Shown here: piece by piece, positions 23,201 to 35,494 of the stretch
Position numbering within the stretch: position 1 is the stretch's first letter
Layout of the letters: the number at the start of each line of letters is the position of its first letter
From: Adenanthera pavonina
Taxonomy: Eukaryota > Streptophyta > Magnoliopsida > Fabales > Fabaceae
Direction: 5' to 3'
Assembly (NCBI GenBank): GCA_026686845.1
Contig: JAIVEN010000014.1
Location: 10,092,001-10,156,000, forward strand
DNA length: 64,000 nt
Position numbers and translations under genes: made by a program
The notes under the pieces: generated by a model
What the model was told of the DNA's origin: nothing
The model's input: only the letters and a program-made list of their open reading frames with translations
Databases searched by the model: none

Positions 23201-26020
23201 ACATGGTTAGCTTCTTTAAAAATAAAGGGTTTGAGAGTTAGGGTGGGATATCAACAAATTGAGAGAGCTCTAAACATCTAGAAACCTAAAGAGTTTGAGA
23301 GTTTTGGAAGATCAAGAAGAAGGGAGGTAAGGGTAAGGCCTTGAATAGAAATCAAAGGGAAGACTAGGCGCTGCAAGAAACCCATCGCAGTGCGTAGTAT
23401 TTGTTCAGTAAGCTTAGATAAAGCTTGAGTTAGTGTTTATTTTTTAAGTAGTTGATCCTAGCCGTCTTAATTTCCTCAATAAATTTACTTGAGATGGGTT
23501 AGATGGGTACATGATATGTTGACATTGTGAAAATTTGAAGTGGGTCCCTTGTTTCCTTCGTCTCGCAACGATCATAGCATGGTGATTATATGCACTGGGT
23601 AGATATGTCCCTTGTTAACAGTACCCGAATTGTCATGAGTATATTTTTAGATAAGAAAAAATTAGTGCACTGGAATTACTATAGTTTGGGATTATTTTTC
23701 CATTATGAGTATGTAAACAATCCATAACTATTGCATTCTTCTCTCTATTCAAATTTCTCTTCGTTTCTGAAATCATCTTCCTCTCTATTCTTGGTTTAAT
23801 TTATAGAGTACATCATGAGGGATATTAATTATCTCCGTGAACCCTTACGGTGTCAACTAAGACACTATTCGCAATACCAATTTTCACCATAACAATTTAT
23901 ATATATTAAAATATGATTCCAAGTCTAGAATTAATATTGATAATATTTAAAAAAATCTTTATTGTCCTTCTTTTGAAATTCCTTCATCCCTAATTGTTTT
24001 GATTATTTGCCATAAGGGATACCAATAATCTCTATGTATATTTAATATGTTATTTGAAAAAATACAAGTGATACTATTTTTTAACTTTCAAAACTAATGC
24101 TAGTTAAGATATTCTCTAAGATTAATCAAGAATGGAAAATATTTAGAGATAACTTTTTCATATTTCAAACAAAACAATAATGATATGATAAAAGCTTTCC
24201 AAAATTTTTTTTCTTTTTAAACATAATAAAATTAAGTCTCTTTCTTCAAGTGAAAATAAAATAAAGTTAAATAATAAAGAATAATAATCAATTCTTTTTA
24301 CAAAATTAAAAAACACCAATCAATCACAAAATTCTTATTTAAAAGACACAACAAGGTGACACATTTTTCTAGTTCGAACTACATAGACTTTAATTCCTCT
24401 TAAGGATAGAAAGCTCTAAACTTTGATTCTAGATCAAGTCCACTCTATTAAAAATATTATATTTTCTCTTTCATCTAATTTTTCTTTGGGTTTAGCAATA
24501 AAATGTAAGTAATAAAGATAATATATTTTTAAGGTTTTTTTTATTATAACATAATAAATTAAGAATTTCTCCCGGATGTAATATTTTTCCCACACGTAAC
24601 CAACTCTTGAACCTAACTTTATTACTCGTAAACTATCATTTTCTGCATCTTTAGATTTTTCAAATTTTTTTCTCAAAATTCTAGTGGCAGCTTCATTTTT
24701 ATTCGTAGTTAAAAATCGGGTGTGATACTAATAATAGATAAATGTCATGTACCTAAAAAACATTATTGTTGTTAAAATTTTAACTAATCGTAAGTGGGAA
24801 TAATTACCATTGATCAAAAGAATATGATTCACTTCTTGTAAGTGTCAAAGTGTTTGCTTTAGGATTAAAATGCAGTCAATTTAGTCCGTCTTCTTTCTTT
24901 AATCTTGTTTTTATTTGAGATGTTCGGATTAAAATGTTTATTATTAGGTAAAAAATTATAAGTAGTAGCAAAAACGGAAAAAACCTTATATTTTCTTAAA
25001 CATCTTAAGTAAACATGAACAATAATGACTCCATTATAAAAAAAGATACCACTTTTGGTGCGTGACTAGGACAATTTATCATAAAAAAATGATATTACAA
25101 TATTTATTATATTTTTGTCATTAGTATTTAATAATAATTAAAGTATAAAATACTTTTATATCAAAACAACAATTTTATCTTATTCTTATTTTCATTTTAC
25201 ATGTTATTGATCATTGATCTGCCGCACATTCATGTTCTAATGACGGAATCATAAAAATTCTTGCTCGCCAGAATGACATCATTTTCATTGGAATGCCCAA
25301 TTTCCAACTTCACATAAAAAATTAAAATTGTGATAAATGCCTACCCGTATGTTTTTGCTCAGAGATGCCCCCATGAGCGCGGGCATGACCCAAAGACTAT
25401 CTGGATGCCCAAATTGTAATTGGTACGGCATGACCCAAAGGCTATCTAAAATATTTACTCAAATATAACGTCCATAAGGACAAATTTCTTGGACCCACAG
25501 ACAGGAAGTAAAGTTGTGGTCAAGGTAATATGGTTTGCTTAGTAATGTTTTTCTTGTTAGAGTAACCTCGCACTTCTCGAACCTTAGGTTCGATTACTCG
25601 TTTTAATTCCCCTAGTTTAGTACATCTCAGTTAATCCTTGCCTTTCAATAGATATGAGTTATCACCTCACCCAAAATTATAGAATTCGCAACAAATTTCT
25701 TTATGCTTTAAATAAGAGTTTCATCTCCACATAGGGAGACTGTTTATGTTAGACCTCAAGATCAAACCAATTCAGATCGGATGGTTGACATCTGAGCATA
25801 TCATTACATAATGTAATTTTTGAAATTGAATATGTTGACAGCTCAAGGAATAAGAAGAGGAGAACGTCAGCTATGAAGAGTTTTGAAATTCTCATTTCAA
25901 TTGGCATGTACTGTTGTCTTAAGAAATGCAAGGTGTAAGCCGTTATTCAAGCATGTATTTGCAATGCCCTGAAATGTGGGATTTGTACGGAAATAGCAAA
26001 CGTCAATGGTTAGAATTGAA
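20254..26020. other. Gene-poor, repeat-rich intergenic region
   Basis: No intact gene is supported. A segment near 20374-20490 recurs diverged at 21363-21526 (GCACAGGACAACTGAAA, TTAATCTGACAGAA, AGAGGCCTA). A second pair is at 21265-21345 and 21586-21667 (TTAATAATATxGCAAACAGA, ACTACACCA). Short degenerate open frames lie at 21640-22760 on both strands; I do not recognise their family, although one minus-strand stretch near 21700-21760 reads faintly kinase-like (SDFYALGVLLWEE). From 22760 to 26000 the sequence is AT-rich with no recognised element. A weak tRNA-derived SINE-like B box (GGTTCGATTAC) is at about 25587-25597. Confidence 0.4.
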
Positions 26021-29000
26021 TTAAGCAGTTGTTTGTGTTTGTATCCTCTTTATGCTCCTCCCCAGTTCATCTTCTTCTGATGATCTTTGGGCTCCACCCC
26101 TCTTTTTACTGCCATTAATGGACTGGTCGTCCCTCTCGTCGATCAGTGAAAGAAATCTTCGAAAACGTCCAGGAATTGAGCTCCCATTGGAAACAGGTTG
26201 AGCAGGATCAGAATGACGTAACTGCAGCACAATCTGCAAAAAATATATAGAAAGAGCAACTACACAAGCAATCCCACATATTAGAAAGAGACCCCAGAAG
26301 CTCTTGAACCGAAGCCGATCTGAATCAATTTTAGCATCATCCAAACTACAAGATCTTCCTACGAGCCACTTATCATGAATCCTTTGCAGTTCACCATTTT
26401 CAGAAAGTTGTAGAATTGTAGTTGACAAATCAACAGCCAGTGGGGAGTCCCGGGGGAATGCCTGCAGATACATGTGGCAACACCAATCACTAGATGCCTC
26501 ACCATATTAGAATCAAATTCATTAAAATGAAACAAAACCCAAAGTGTTAAAATATATAGTAAGTTGAGGATGTTGATGATGTCCAGTTTAATATTGGCCT
26601 GGACATTAAGACTTCTGAAACACAGAAGAATGTAATCACGGATGCCTGCAATAAATTGTAATTTCCATGGTCCATGCTGATTTTTAATCAAATCATTACT
26701 AGCTTAGGATTATTAGTTAGTTAGATGCATACCTTGCCATATATTAATGAAAAAACGAGAAAATCCGAAGATATAACAAGGAAGCATGAATATGATTAAT
26801 GTTATCTAAAAAGGTAGATACTCACAAATCCCCAGCCGCTTCTGGTGAACTCCTGACCTACTATCCTGAACGTGCATTGGGTTGATAAGAAAATTTCAAC
26901 ATAGGGTCGTTCATCAACAATAGCAGCAACACCTCCTTTGTCAGGACCAAGCTGGAGAGCCCTGGCATATTCTTCAGGAGATCCAAGGGCAACAAGCCTA
27001 GATTTGGATATTCCAATGTCCTCAGTCAAATAACGTTCTGCAAATGAACCCTCTTGATACCCTATAGGTTCATCACTAGCTTTTAAGCTATCTATTCCGT
27101 TGATAGGAGAAGAAAGTTGCTGCACTGTGAGGATTGATGTCAAACTTGCTGTGTAGCTGGAGTTGATTATCAAAACCACAAACAGCCATATGATTACCAC
27201 CAAGCGACCAAGAGTACTCATAGTATTCTCTCCTGCAGAAGAAATGGAGAAAAATCCAATTAAACCAATTTATTAGGCCCTTCCATAATAGAAAATATTT
27301 GGACTATCACTTACTGTGGGCAAAGAATAGAGTTGATAAGCTAAACCTGCAGATGCGTCAGAAAACAAATTAGATTGACCAGTTCAAACCTGTAAGATGA
27401 TGAATCAATAATCATTCCTGCAGTCCCCTCATACCACACAGCAGTAAATTGTAACACTAAATTCTGGCATGTCAAATGCCTAGCAACAATTTTACCTCCA
27501 GCAGTAAATTGTAACACTGAACTCTGACATGTCAAATGCCAAGCAACAAGAATTTTACCTCCTTGCATTTTAATTCAGAAGCTTAATGCCATGGCAATCC
27601 CTTAAACATGCTATAACAGTCAAATATGTGATACCTGTTTGATTTCCGTGCACCAAGCTGAAGCTATATCCTAATTATAGTCTTCATTCAAAGCATAGTT
27701 TAAATAAAAACTTATGTAACTGTAAAGCTAAACACACAAGTAAAATTACATGATAAAGAACTGACCATAAAATGGTTATAATTTGCTGTCTAGGTGGACC
27801 CCTGAATTCATCATTTATCCTATGCTCCAGAATCCATACAACAATCCCAATGAAAAAGAAGAAAGAAGCAGTGACAATCCACATTAAAGGAGTAAATGGC
27901 CGCAAAAAAGACCAACCACCAGAGTTTGTTTTCTTAAAGGGGGCCACCACTACAAGTCCAGATGCAGCATATGGTTGAGTAAAATCTACAGTCTTTGTCC
28001 GGTTTGTGACAATGGCAATATCACCAACAGCACCATCAAAGTACTGTACCAAGAAAAAGAAAGCATTGGCCAGTTGGATAAAATACACATAAAATGTTCG
28101 TTTAAGGGACCAAATTTATGATGCACAACAACTACTTACACCTGTGGTGATCAAGTTGACAAGTTCAGTGTAGCTTGGGTTTTTATGGCCATCTCCAAAT
28201 GGGACAAAGCGATAAGGAACAGCATATGGTAACAAGTTTACAGCTGCTGTGAATACATCAATGCAGAAACCTTTAAACATATCAGTTCCTTGCACGGGTG
28301 ATACAAATTCACGGAAACTTACTCGGATAGGTACACCGATTCTCAATTGTTTTCCATTAATTGGAAAAACCCATCCACTGGGTTTTGATAATGTGTCTCC
28401 TGGCCATATTACAGAGTGAAGTTGTTGGTTTGCACTAGAGCGATTAGGAGGCTTAGCATACAATGACTCAGGAGGTACAATGGACAAACCAGAATAATTG
28501 GACCAGTAACCAACCTGATGAATCCCAGTTCCTACCACATTAATAATATCATATGCAGGACGAACAAGAGATCTATCTGACGTAAATTTTATGGGACCTG
28601 TTAAACCAACAAAGTTGCTCTGCAGTATGTTGTTTAACAGAAGCGTTCCATTGTCAAAAATGCTCATTGCCTCAAGGTTAAGATTACCTTCCCCAACATC
28701 ATGTATATTGGAGTCGTTAGAAAATGATATTATCCCACCCTGGTTGAAGAATGCATCAATAGCATGTGCAAGCAGCCAAACAGTATCATATGCATGAAGG
28801 CCATAAGAATGTAACCCCACAGAGCCTCCAGTTAACTTGTTCCACCTAGACAGAAATGCTCTTTTTCTATCCGAATCAGGAGTATGTTGGCGTAAAACAA
28901 GAACGCCCTGCAGAACATCCGTTGTGTCTGAAGGGAGAGAAGCAGAATCCAGAACAGAGGAGAGCCAGTCCGTGGCTATCCAGACGTAGCCATTCCCAGT

Positions 29001-29817
29001 CATCTCAAGATATCGGGCAACATTGAAAACCATAAATCCTGAATCAGGATTTACATGGAGAACAATGACCCGAGATTGCATAAGAGCCACCTTCACCAGC
29101 AAATCCGTGATTTCACCCCGATCAACTCCAGGTCCGGACTTAATTCCTGCCTTGTAAGAGATTCTACAGCGCCTAGCAGCGAGTTTATCATCCAAGGCTG
29201 ACACGCCATTTCGTCCATAATCATCATCTATAAATATAGCAATGACCTCCTTCCAACCATAATAGTCAACAATTTCAGCAACCGCAGCCATTTGGTACAA
29301 ATCACTCACAGTTGTTCTTAAAAAAAAGGGGAACTGCAGGTTGGATAGGGTAGGGTCCGTTGCTGCAAATGACAACAGAGGGACTTGGAGCTCATTTGCC
29401 ACATGGGATATTATATGAGCAACAACCGAAGACTGTGGGCCTATAATTGCGACGACATCAGTCTCCATGAACCGCAAAGCTGCAATTCAAACATAATTTT
29501 ACACTGAATTTGTGGAATGACAAGCAAGTAGAGCCAAAAAAGATTAATAGGTTACCTTGAACCATGCCCAAGAAACCACTGCAATTAGCATTTTGCTTAG
29601 TGAGGACAAGTTTAGTTCCATGGAGTATGCTAGCATTGGCATTTACATCCTTCACCGCTTCCTCTAACGCGATTTTAGCAACTTTTCCAATCGTAGAATC
29701 AAAGCTGAAGAGAGCCCCGATATGCACGACGGCAGGTCTCGAGTTATTACCACTGATCACATATGAAGGTGCAGCGAAAAGCAGGAGCACCCAAGAAACA
29801 ACCCAAAACAAATTCAT
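26021..29817 (-). CDS. GLR3.6: Glutamate receptor-like cation channel, clade III (GLR3.6-like), 6 exons, about 919 aa
   Basis: Plasma-membrane or endomembrane ligand-gated Ca2+-permeable channel; GLR3 members carry wound-induced systemic electrical and calcium signals. Exons (minus): 29817-29556, 29479-28140, 28043-27766, 27346-27315, 27232-26826, 26461-26021; phases join to 920 codons including the stop. A signal peptide (about 1-22) precedes the amino-terminal Venus-flytrap domain (VVHIGALFSFDSTIGKVAK, VVAIIGPQSSVVAH, GYVWIATDWL). S1 follows (LRIGVPIRVSFREFV, GFCIDVFTAAVNLLPY, DIAIVTNRTKTVDFTQPY), then M1 (MWIVTASFFFFIGIVVWILE), the pore loop (FSLSTLFFAHRENT), M3 (LLINSSYTASLTSILTVQQL-type), S2 (GGVAAIVDERPYVEIFL, GQEFTRSGWGFAFPRDSPLA) and M4 (FWGLFLICGIACVVALSI). 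Exon 4 is only 32 nt. GLR3.6 is favoured over GLR3.3 by overall match from memory. Intact. Confidence 0.93.
27441..27562. repeat. 60-bp tandem duplication in GLR intron 3
   Basis: Copies at 27441-27500 and 27501-27562, both starting GCAGTAAATTGTAACACT and containing CATGTCAAATGCC and AGCAACAA. They differ by a few substitutions and a small indel. The array ends about 95 bp from the 32-nt exon. Confidence 0.85.
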
Positions 29818-32500
29818 GGCTAGCGACAGAAGTGGAGAGGAATTGAGGATACTGGGAAAAGATGATTATTAAGAAGCAGCATCTGATTCTGACAGAAGAA
29901 AACAATGGAAGCTGAAGCAGCTTTCAAAAATTAAAAGGCGGAAGAAACATGAGATACAGATTCACCGTACTAGAGTTAGATTGAAGGAAGTAAAAGCAGC
30001 TTCAGACAGCTAAGTCTTCTAATCTCCTTCATTTCTGTTGCCCGGCCTCGGTTGCCCTGGATGAAAGGTAAAAATTTACAAATTATGAAATTAATAATTA
30101 TTAATTAATACTAGTGCAACCCATCATTAATATGTCTATGCCAACGTGTCAACGACAATTGATTTTCATGAGGATAATTTTTTTAATGTCAATCATTAAC
30201 ATGTCTATTAATTAATCAAAATGTTAAAATAAATACAAATGCATTTTAAAAATGTTAAATTCTCTGTAGAATAACTTTTTAATTTATAGATTCGATTAGC
30301 TAGGTGCGAATACATTTTTTTTTTACAATGCGAATAAAAAGCTTTATACGAGCTTCAGTTTGGCTATCAAAGGCAGATGAAATACGGAGGGAGTTTGTTT
30401 AATTGATTGGATGAAGAAAAGAATACGTGGAAACTCTTCTCATATTCAAAGGATATATATATATATATAAAAAATAATAATAAATAAATAAATTATTTTT
30501 TAAATTAAAATATGATCATGTGCAAAGTTTAAAATGAAAAAAATTATTTTCATTAAATATTTTATTTATTTTAGTATTATTTATTTAAGTTGAGAATAAT
30601 ATTTTTTAAATTTATCATATATTTATTAATATGTATTCAATATTACTTAAATATAAAAAAGATATATCTGATTTTTTAATTTTTAATAATTTACTTCTAT
30701 CCAAAATTCTACATTTACCAAGTTAAGAAAAATAATATAATATATGTAGTATACTTACTTTAAATAAACACAACTGTAAATGTAAATTATCTTTTATTAT
30801 GAACAAGTAAACATAACACACTTTATGAGTTTTGAAAATAAAAAATAAAGATATATAATTTACATATCTTTCGTGAGACTGAAGGAAGACGAAATTTTTT
30901 ACAGAAAAAAACGTGATTCTAATCTATTGCATTTGCATTGCACGTTGCCGCCGCCCAAAAAAGGAAATTTAGCTTCTTTTTTTCTCGAGACCTTTCTTTT
31001 TAAGCAGCTTTAACTTCTCGCTTTGCCTCCACCATGATGAAAAACTAAAAATAAGTAAATGAAACTACTAAGTAGCTCCCAGGCACATTATAATATTCTG
31101 ATAGCCATATATAAATATACATATTTTGAAAAAGTTAGTTTTAAAAAATAAAAATTCAAATATTTCACTGCAAAAATTAAGTGATAAACTTTAAAGTATT
31201 TGACGTCATTATCAAAATTGTAAAAGATATAACATTTTTGCAAACAAAAAAAATATAATACATCAACATATAATTTTTCTTATCATAAATTTTTTCATTG
31301 ATTTCCTTAGCAATAGTCAACGCACGTGGGACAATGACGTTTTTAAAGGTAGAAGAAGGGGCCAAAGCCCAAAAAATTATAACTTATACCGCTCAAAGTT
31401 AGTATTAATTATTAATATTTATAAAACTGCCATAGATTAAAAATTCAAAATATTCTTGTAATTTTTAGAATACAAAGTAATAATATTAAGAAAAAGTTGG
31501 TGATAACATTGAAAACTTTAAGTGATCATTTTATTTTTTTAATATAAATAATTCATCTTATTCGTTTTTAAATATTATATTTTTCACAATCACTCATCAT
31601 TTTTCTTTTTGAGAATAGTCCATCACTGTATTAACCCTTGGGGCCATTTGGGCTTTTGCCAGATATGTCAGCTTAAATTTGTACTGGACTGAGGCCCAAT
31701 CATAGCTATCATTAGCCCACCTCACCAACGGGATAATAGGTGGTAAATAATGATAACTACTAATGGTGATTGGTGATTTGATTGGGTGAAAAAGACCCGA
31801 TAAGTGGAATAGATTTAAATTTTATAAATAAAAAAATCACTTATATTACGAGGAATGATCTGTTTTTATGACAAACAGCAAGAATTGTATAAATTTTATT
31901 ATTATATATGGCTGATACATGGACATAATGAAACGTTGATATTGTACAACCACAATAATGATAAAATAATAAACATAAATAAAACTAGATTAAATTCATA
32001 GCGTAAGGATGGAAAAACAGAGAGATGCTTTAATTAATCGTGTAACTCGTGAAAAAAAGTGGGTGGTGGGGATGTGTGTTTATAGAGTTGTATTGTAGGA
32101 GAGCGAGGGTAGGTCTGCACCTGTGTGAACGAACGAACTCAAATCATTATTCATTTTGGAATCCGAATCCGAGGCCTTTGTCTTTACCGCAAACCCTCCC
32201 AGGAGCGTCGCCAGCCGTCCATTGAGCTGTGAAGTGATCCAACGGGTGGGACGCAGCTGCAAAGCCATCTACCAATTATGACCCTCCACGTTTCGGAAGA
32301 TTACACGGAATCACCGATGTCCAACCGCATCCTCTGATATATCGTCCAATCTCCTCTTTCCACCAGCTTTTTGGCTCTCTCTGTCTTGAAACATCCTTTT
32401 AGGTTTTCTTCGATAATTCGATAAGGAAAGCAAAGCATAACGACAGTCATCTTCTTCATCTCTATCCGTGAGAATTTCTTCCTCTTCTCCTCCTCTCTGG
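29818..32500. other. GLR 5' flank and AT-rich intergenic DNA
   Basis: The first 200-250 bases are the likely 5' UTR and promoter of the minus-strand GLR gene. From about 30060 to 32000 the DNA is AT-rich with an (AT)n run near 30452-30470, and no gene, RNA gene or clear mobile element was found. From about 32100 onward the base composition rises and merges into the promoter and 5' UTR of the plus-strand PP2C gene. Confidence 0.45.
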
Positions 32501-32946
32501 AATTTTCTGCAAATTACAACACTCTTCCTTTTCACCAGATTGTTCGATCAATTCTCGGGTTCGGTCTCTCCTCATCCGATGTGAATTTTGTGACGATCGA
32601 TCTAGCTTCTCGCGAACTTGGAATTTCCGTCTCAGCCTTTCTATTTTTTTAACGCTTGCTTTACGTCGTCCAATTCTTTGCTTCTCCTCTGCTGCCTATC
32701 TCTAACCCCGAAGTCAATACTATGCTCTGCAACTTATATTAGGATCATTGAATCGAGTGATTGCTGCCATCTTCTCTTGCTTTCTCGCGGGGATTGAACA
32801 CTGGCCACCGCAACTTAGGCCTTCTTGCTGTAATTTCATCCTTTACGGGAAGGAATCTCAACATTTCTATCTCGTCCCGTGATCATATAATTCAGCAAAA
32901 GGGGTTAACTTTGAAGAGTGAAATTGAATACGTGGGATTTGGAAAA

Positions 32947-32961
32947 ATGCAACTCCTTTGA
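32947..32961 (+). promoter_or_regulatory. Short uORF in the PP2C 5' leader
   Basis: A five-codon frame (ATG CAA CTC CTT TGA) 36 bases before the PP2C start. It matters only if the mature leader includes this stretch, which cannot be known from sequence alone. Confidence 0.4.
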
Positions 32962-32979
32962 GTTGTTGTTAATTAATAT

Positions 32980-33039
32980 ATGATTTCAAAGCGATTATGG
33001 CTGCGGGAATGGATTTTTCTCCTCCGTTCAGCGTATTAG
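32980..33039 (+). promoter_or_regulatory. uORF overlapping the PP2C start codon
   Basis: An ATG 17 bases upstream of the PP2C ATG, in another frame, encodes 19 residues (start MISKRLWLREW) and stops at 33037-33039, inside the main frame. Ribosomes starting here would bypass the PP2C start, so reduced or conditional translation is a reasonable inference. The upstream ATG context (TATATGA) is weak and the PP2C ATG context (ATTATGG, G at +4) is moderate, favouring leaky scanning. Confidence 0.5.
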
Positions 33040-34719
33040 AAGGCACTCAAGGTAGTTACAACAAAGACAATGCATCCGTCATGGAAGATGAGAAACCCAG
33101 AGATTTGAACAAAGTGAAACAAATGACAGTTGGTAAACCGCCACGGAACCTCTCCCTCATGAGACATAGCATTAGCACTAACAGGTTGCTAGCTGCAGCA
33201 GATTTGGTAAGTTTATCATCTTCATTTATTATATCTGATTTCCATGATTCGTGGACGTGTTTCTTGTTTTTTGCTGTCTCTTGTTGATCTTTGCTTTCTT
33301 TTCTTACTGGCTATTATCAGCGAAGTGCTTAATCATTCTCTCGAGATCGTCCCAAAAAGTAAATTTTATTATTTTTTTAATCAGTTGCATCTGGGACTAT
33401 ATTTGCTTTTCTTTTTAACCTTGTCCAGTACTTTACTATTCTTTGTCTAGAATTTTGGCAAGTGCAAGTTATCTAATTTATCTGATCTCCCTTTGTTTTT
33501 GAAGAGTTTTGAAGCGGGGGTTGTTGCGAGCAAATCATTTTCTGACGAGAAGGCAGAGTTTCAACCCATATATCGGTCAGGAAGTTGCGCTGAAATTGGA
33601 CCTAAACAGTACATGGAAGATGAACACATATGTGTTGATAATCTTGTTGAACAACTAGGTTCAATTCCAGAAATTCCTTCTCATGGAGCTTTCTACGGGG
33701 TTAGTATGTTTTATTCGTACTTGACGTTATATGCGGCAGACGTTGATGATCAAATTGGTTGTAGAGTGTTTTTGTGTGTGTGTGTGTCAAGAGCCTATTA
33801 TTTCATTTCTAACCCAGCATTGCATGTTTAATTGAACGGTTTATAAATTTCTATTCATTGTTTAGGTGTTTGATGGTCATGGTGGGACTCATGCGGCTAC
33901 ATATATAAGAAATAATATCCTCAGATTTATAGTTGAGGATCCTCATTTTCCAACTTACCTAGAGAAGGCAATTAAAAATGCCTTTCTGAAAGCTGATTAT
34001 GCATTTGCAGATGCTAGTTCGCTTGATATCTCCTCTGGCACCACTGCTTTAACTGCACTTGTATTTGGAAGGTAAGTGAGGTTCAATCATGGTTATAGCA
34101 CATTGGGTTGTTGGAGCTTAAATATTAAGAGACTATTATTGAAACTCCGATGTTTGACAGGAGCCTGATAGTTGCGAATGCTGGGGATTGTCGAGCTGTA
34201 TTGGGGAGGCGAGGGAGAGCAATAGAGATGTCAAAAGACCACAAGCCAAATAGCAACTCAGAAAGGATAAGGATTGAGAAACTTGGGGGAGTGGTATATG
34301 ATGGATACCTGAATGGTCAGCTATCTGTTGCGCGTGCCTTAGGAGACTGGCACATGAAGGGTCCTAAGGGTTCTGCCTGCCCTTTAAGTGCTGAACCAGA
34401 GTTGCAGGAAATCCTCTTGACCGAGGATGATGAATTCTTGATTATGGGATGTGATGGCCTCTGGGATGTTATGAGCAATCAATGTGCTGTGACCATGGCA
34501 AGGAGAGAGTTGATGCTTCATAATGACCCCGAGAGGTGTTCTAGAGAGCTTGTGAGAGAGGCTCTTAAGCGCAACACCTGTGATAATTTAACTGTCATTG
34601 TGGTGTGTTTCTCCCCAGATCCCCCTCCCCGGATAGAGCCTCCTCCTTCTCGAGTTAGGAGGAGCATTTCAGCGGAAGGGCTGAATTTACTCAAGGGTGT
34701 GCTTGATTGTAACTCATGA
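32997..34719 (+). CDS. Protein phosphatase 2C, DBP1/PP2C22-like, 4 exons, about 389 aa
   Basis: Mn2+/Mg2+-dependent Ser/Thr phosphatase. Exons: 32997-33206, 33505-33699, 33866-34071, 34161-34719; all GT-AG and in phase (390 codons with stop). The first about 90 residues are a variable N-terminus; the catalytic domain runs about 92-360. Metal-binding and catalytic motifs are all present: YMED (D109), VFDGHGG (D138), SSGTTALTALV, VANAGDCRAVLGRRG, SKDHKP, LSVARALGDW, GCDGLWDVMSNQ and CDNLTVIVVCFSP. The tail (PPRIEPPPSRVRRSISAEGL, then NLLKGVL) resembles DBP1-type phosphatases such as Arabidopsis At2g25620, which have been described with DNA-binding and 14-3-3-linked roles. The start is the first ATG in this frame after the leader; an out-of-frame uORF overlaps it. 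Convergent with the canopy-like gene, whose stop is 776 bp away. Confidence 0.93.
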
Positions 34720-35494
34720 ACACTTAAATTGTATTCATGTCACGCTGCTCATCTATCTCTGCTGCTGCACGCTTTGGGTACATTTCAGCAGAATGCCATT
34801 TTAATTTGATATTTATAAAACCTTACTCGAAGTCTTGTACATGTTGGAAATCGTTTTTCTCTGAAACCACTTACATGCTTTTTACTCGGCCTTTCCACAT
34901 TTGCAATGGCCTTCCACGGAACAGTTTATGTGGATAACGCTTTCCGCCGAAACAAAATGGCAAAATTAGATGAGAATTCACGGGACAGGTTACCGAATAG
35001 GAAAATTTCCGGATTGATTAAAGCCTAATCCGATCCACTGAGCTCGGATATGGATGAACATTAGAACTAGCCAATTGATAATTTTACCGTCTCCCGGAAA
35101 ATTATTCTAGGTGATTACTCTAAATTTACACAGCTCCCATAATCTGTCCTCGTGATATCAGAAAATTGAGCATCATAATAACAGACATTTTAATAATTAG
35201 TAATTCATAAACTCCCGAAGCCAACTGATCAGATTCATGAGTTAAGGCAAGGATTTAGAGCACTGTTCAAATATACGTTCTTCCAAATATGCAGTTGATC
35301 CCAAGAAGATACAATATATGCAAAGTTTAGATCATGAAACGACAGGGTTGGATGTGTGAAGAAAATGAGAACTAGTTACCACTGAAAAAAGTGCTTAATC
35401 CAACTTTAAATTAAATGGACATCAACTCAGTTTGTTTCTGTGAAATTTGATCCCAGAACAGTAGATATTTCCAGCAGCCCAAATACTCAGGGTT
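34720..35494. other. Convergent intergenic region
   Basis: Lies between the stop codons of the PP2C gene (plus) and the canopy-like gene (minus), so it holds both 3' UTRs. No other gene or repeat was recognised. Confidence 0.6.

Noticed and set aside
25525..25640. Possible tRNA or SINE around GGTTCGATTAC
   Set aside because: A B-box-like string is present, but no cloverleaf, A box or target-site duplication could be drawn.
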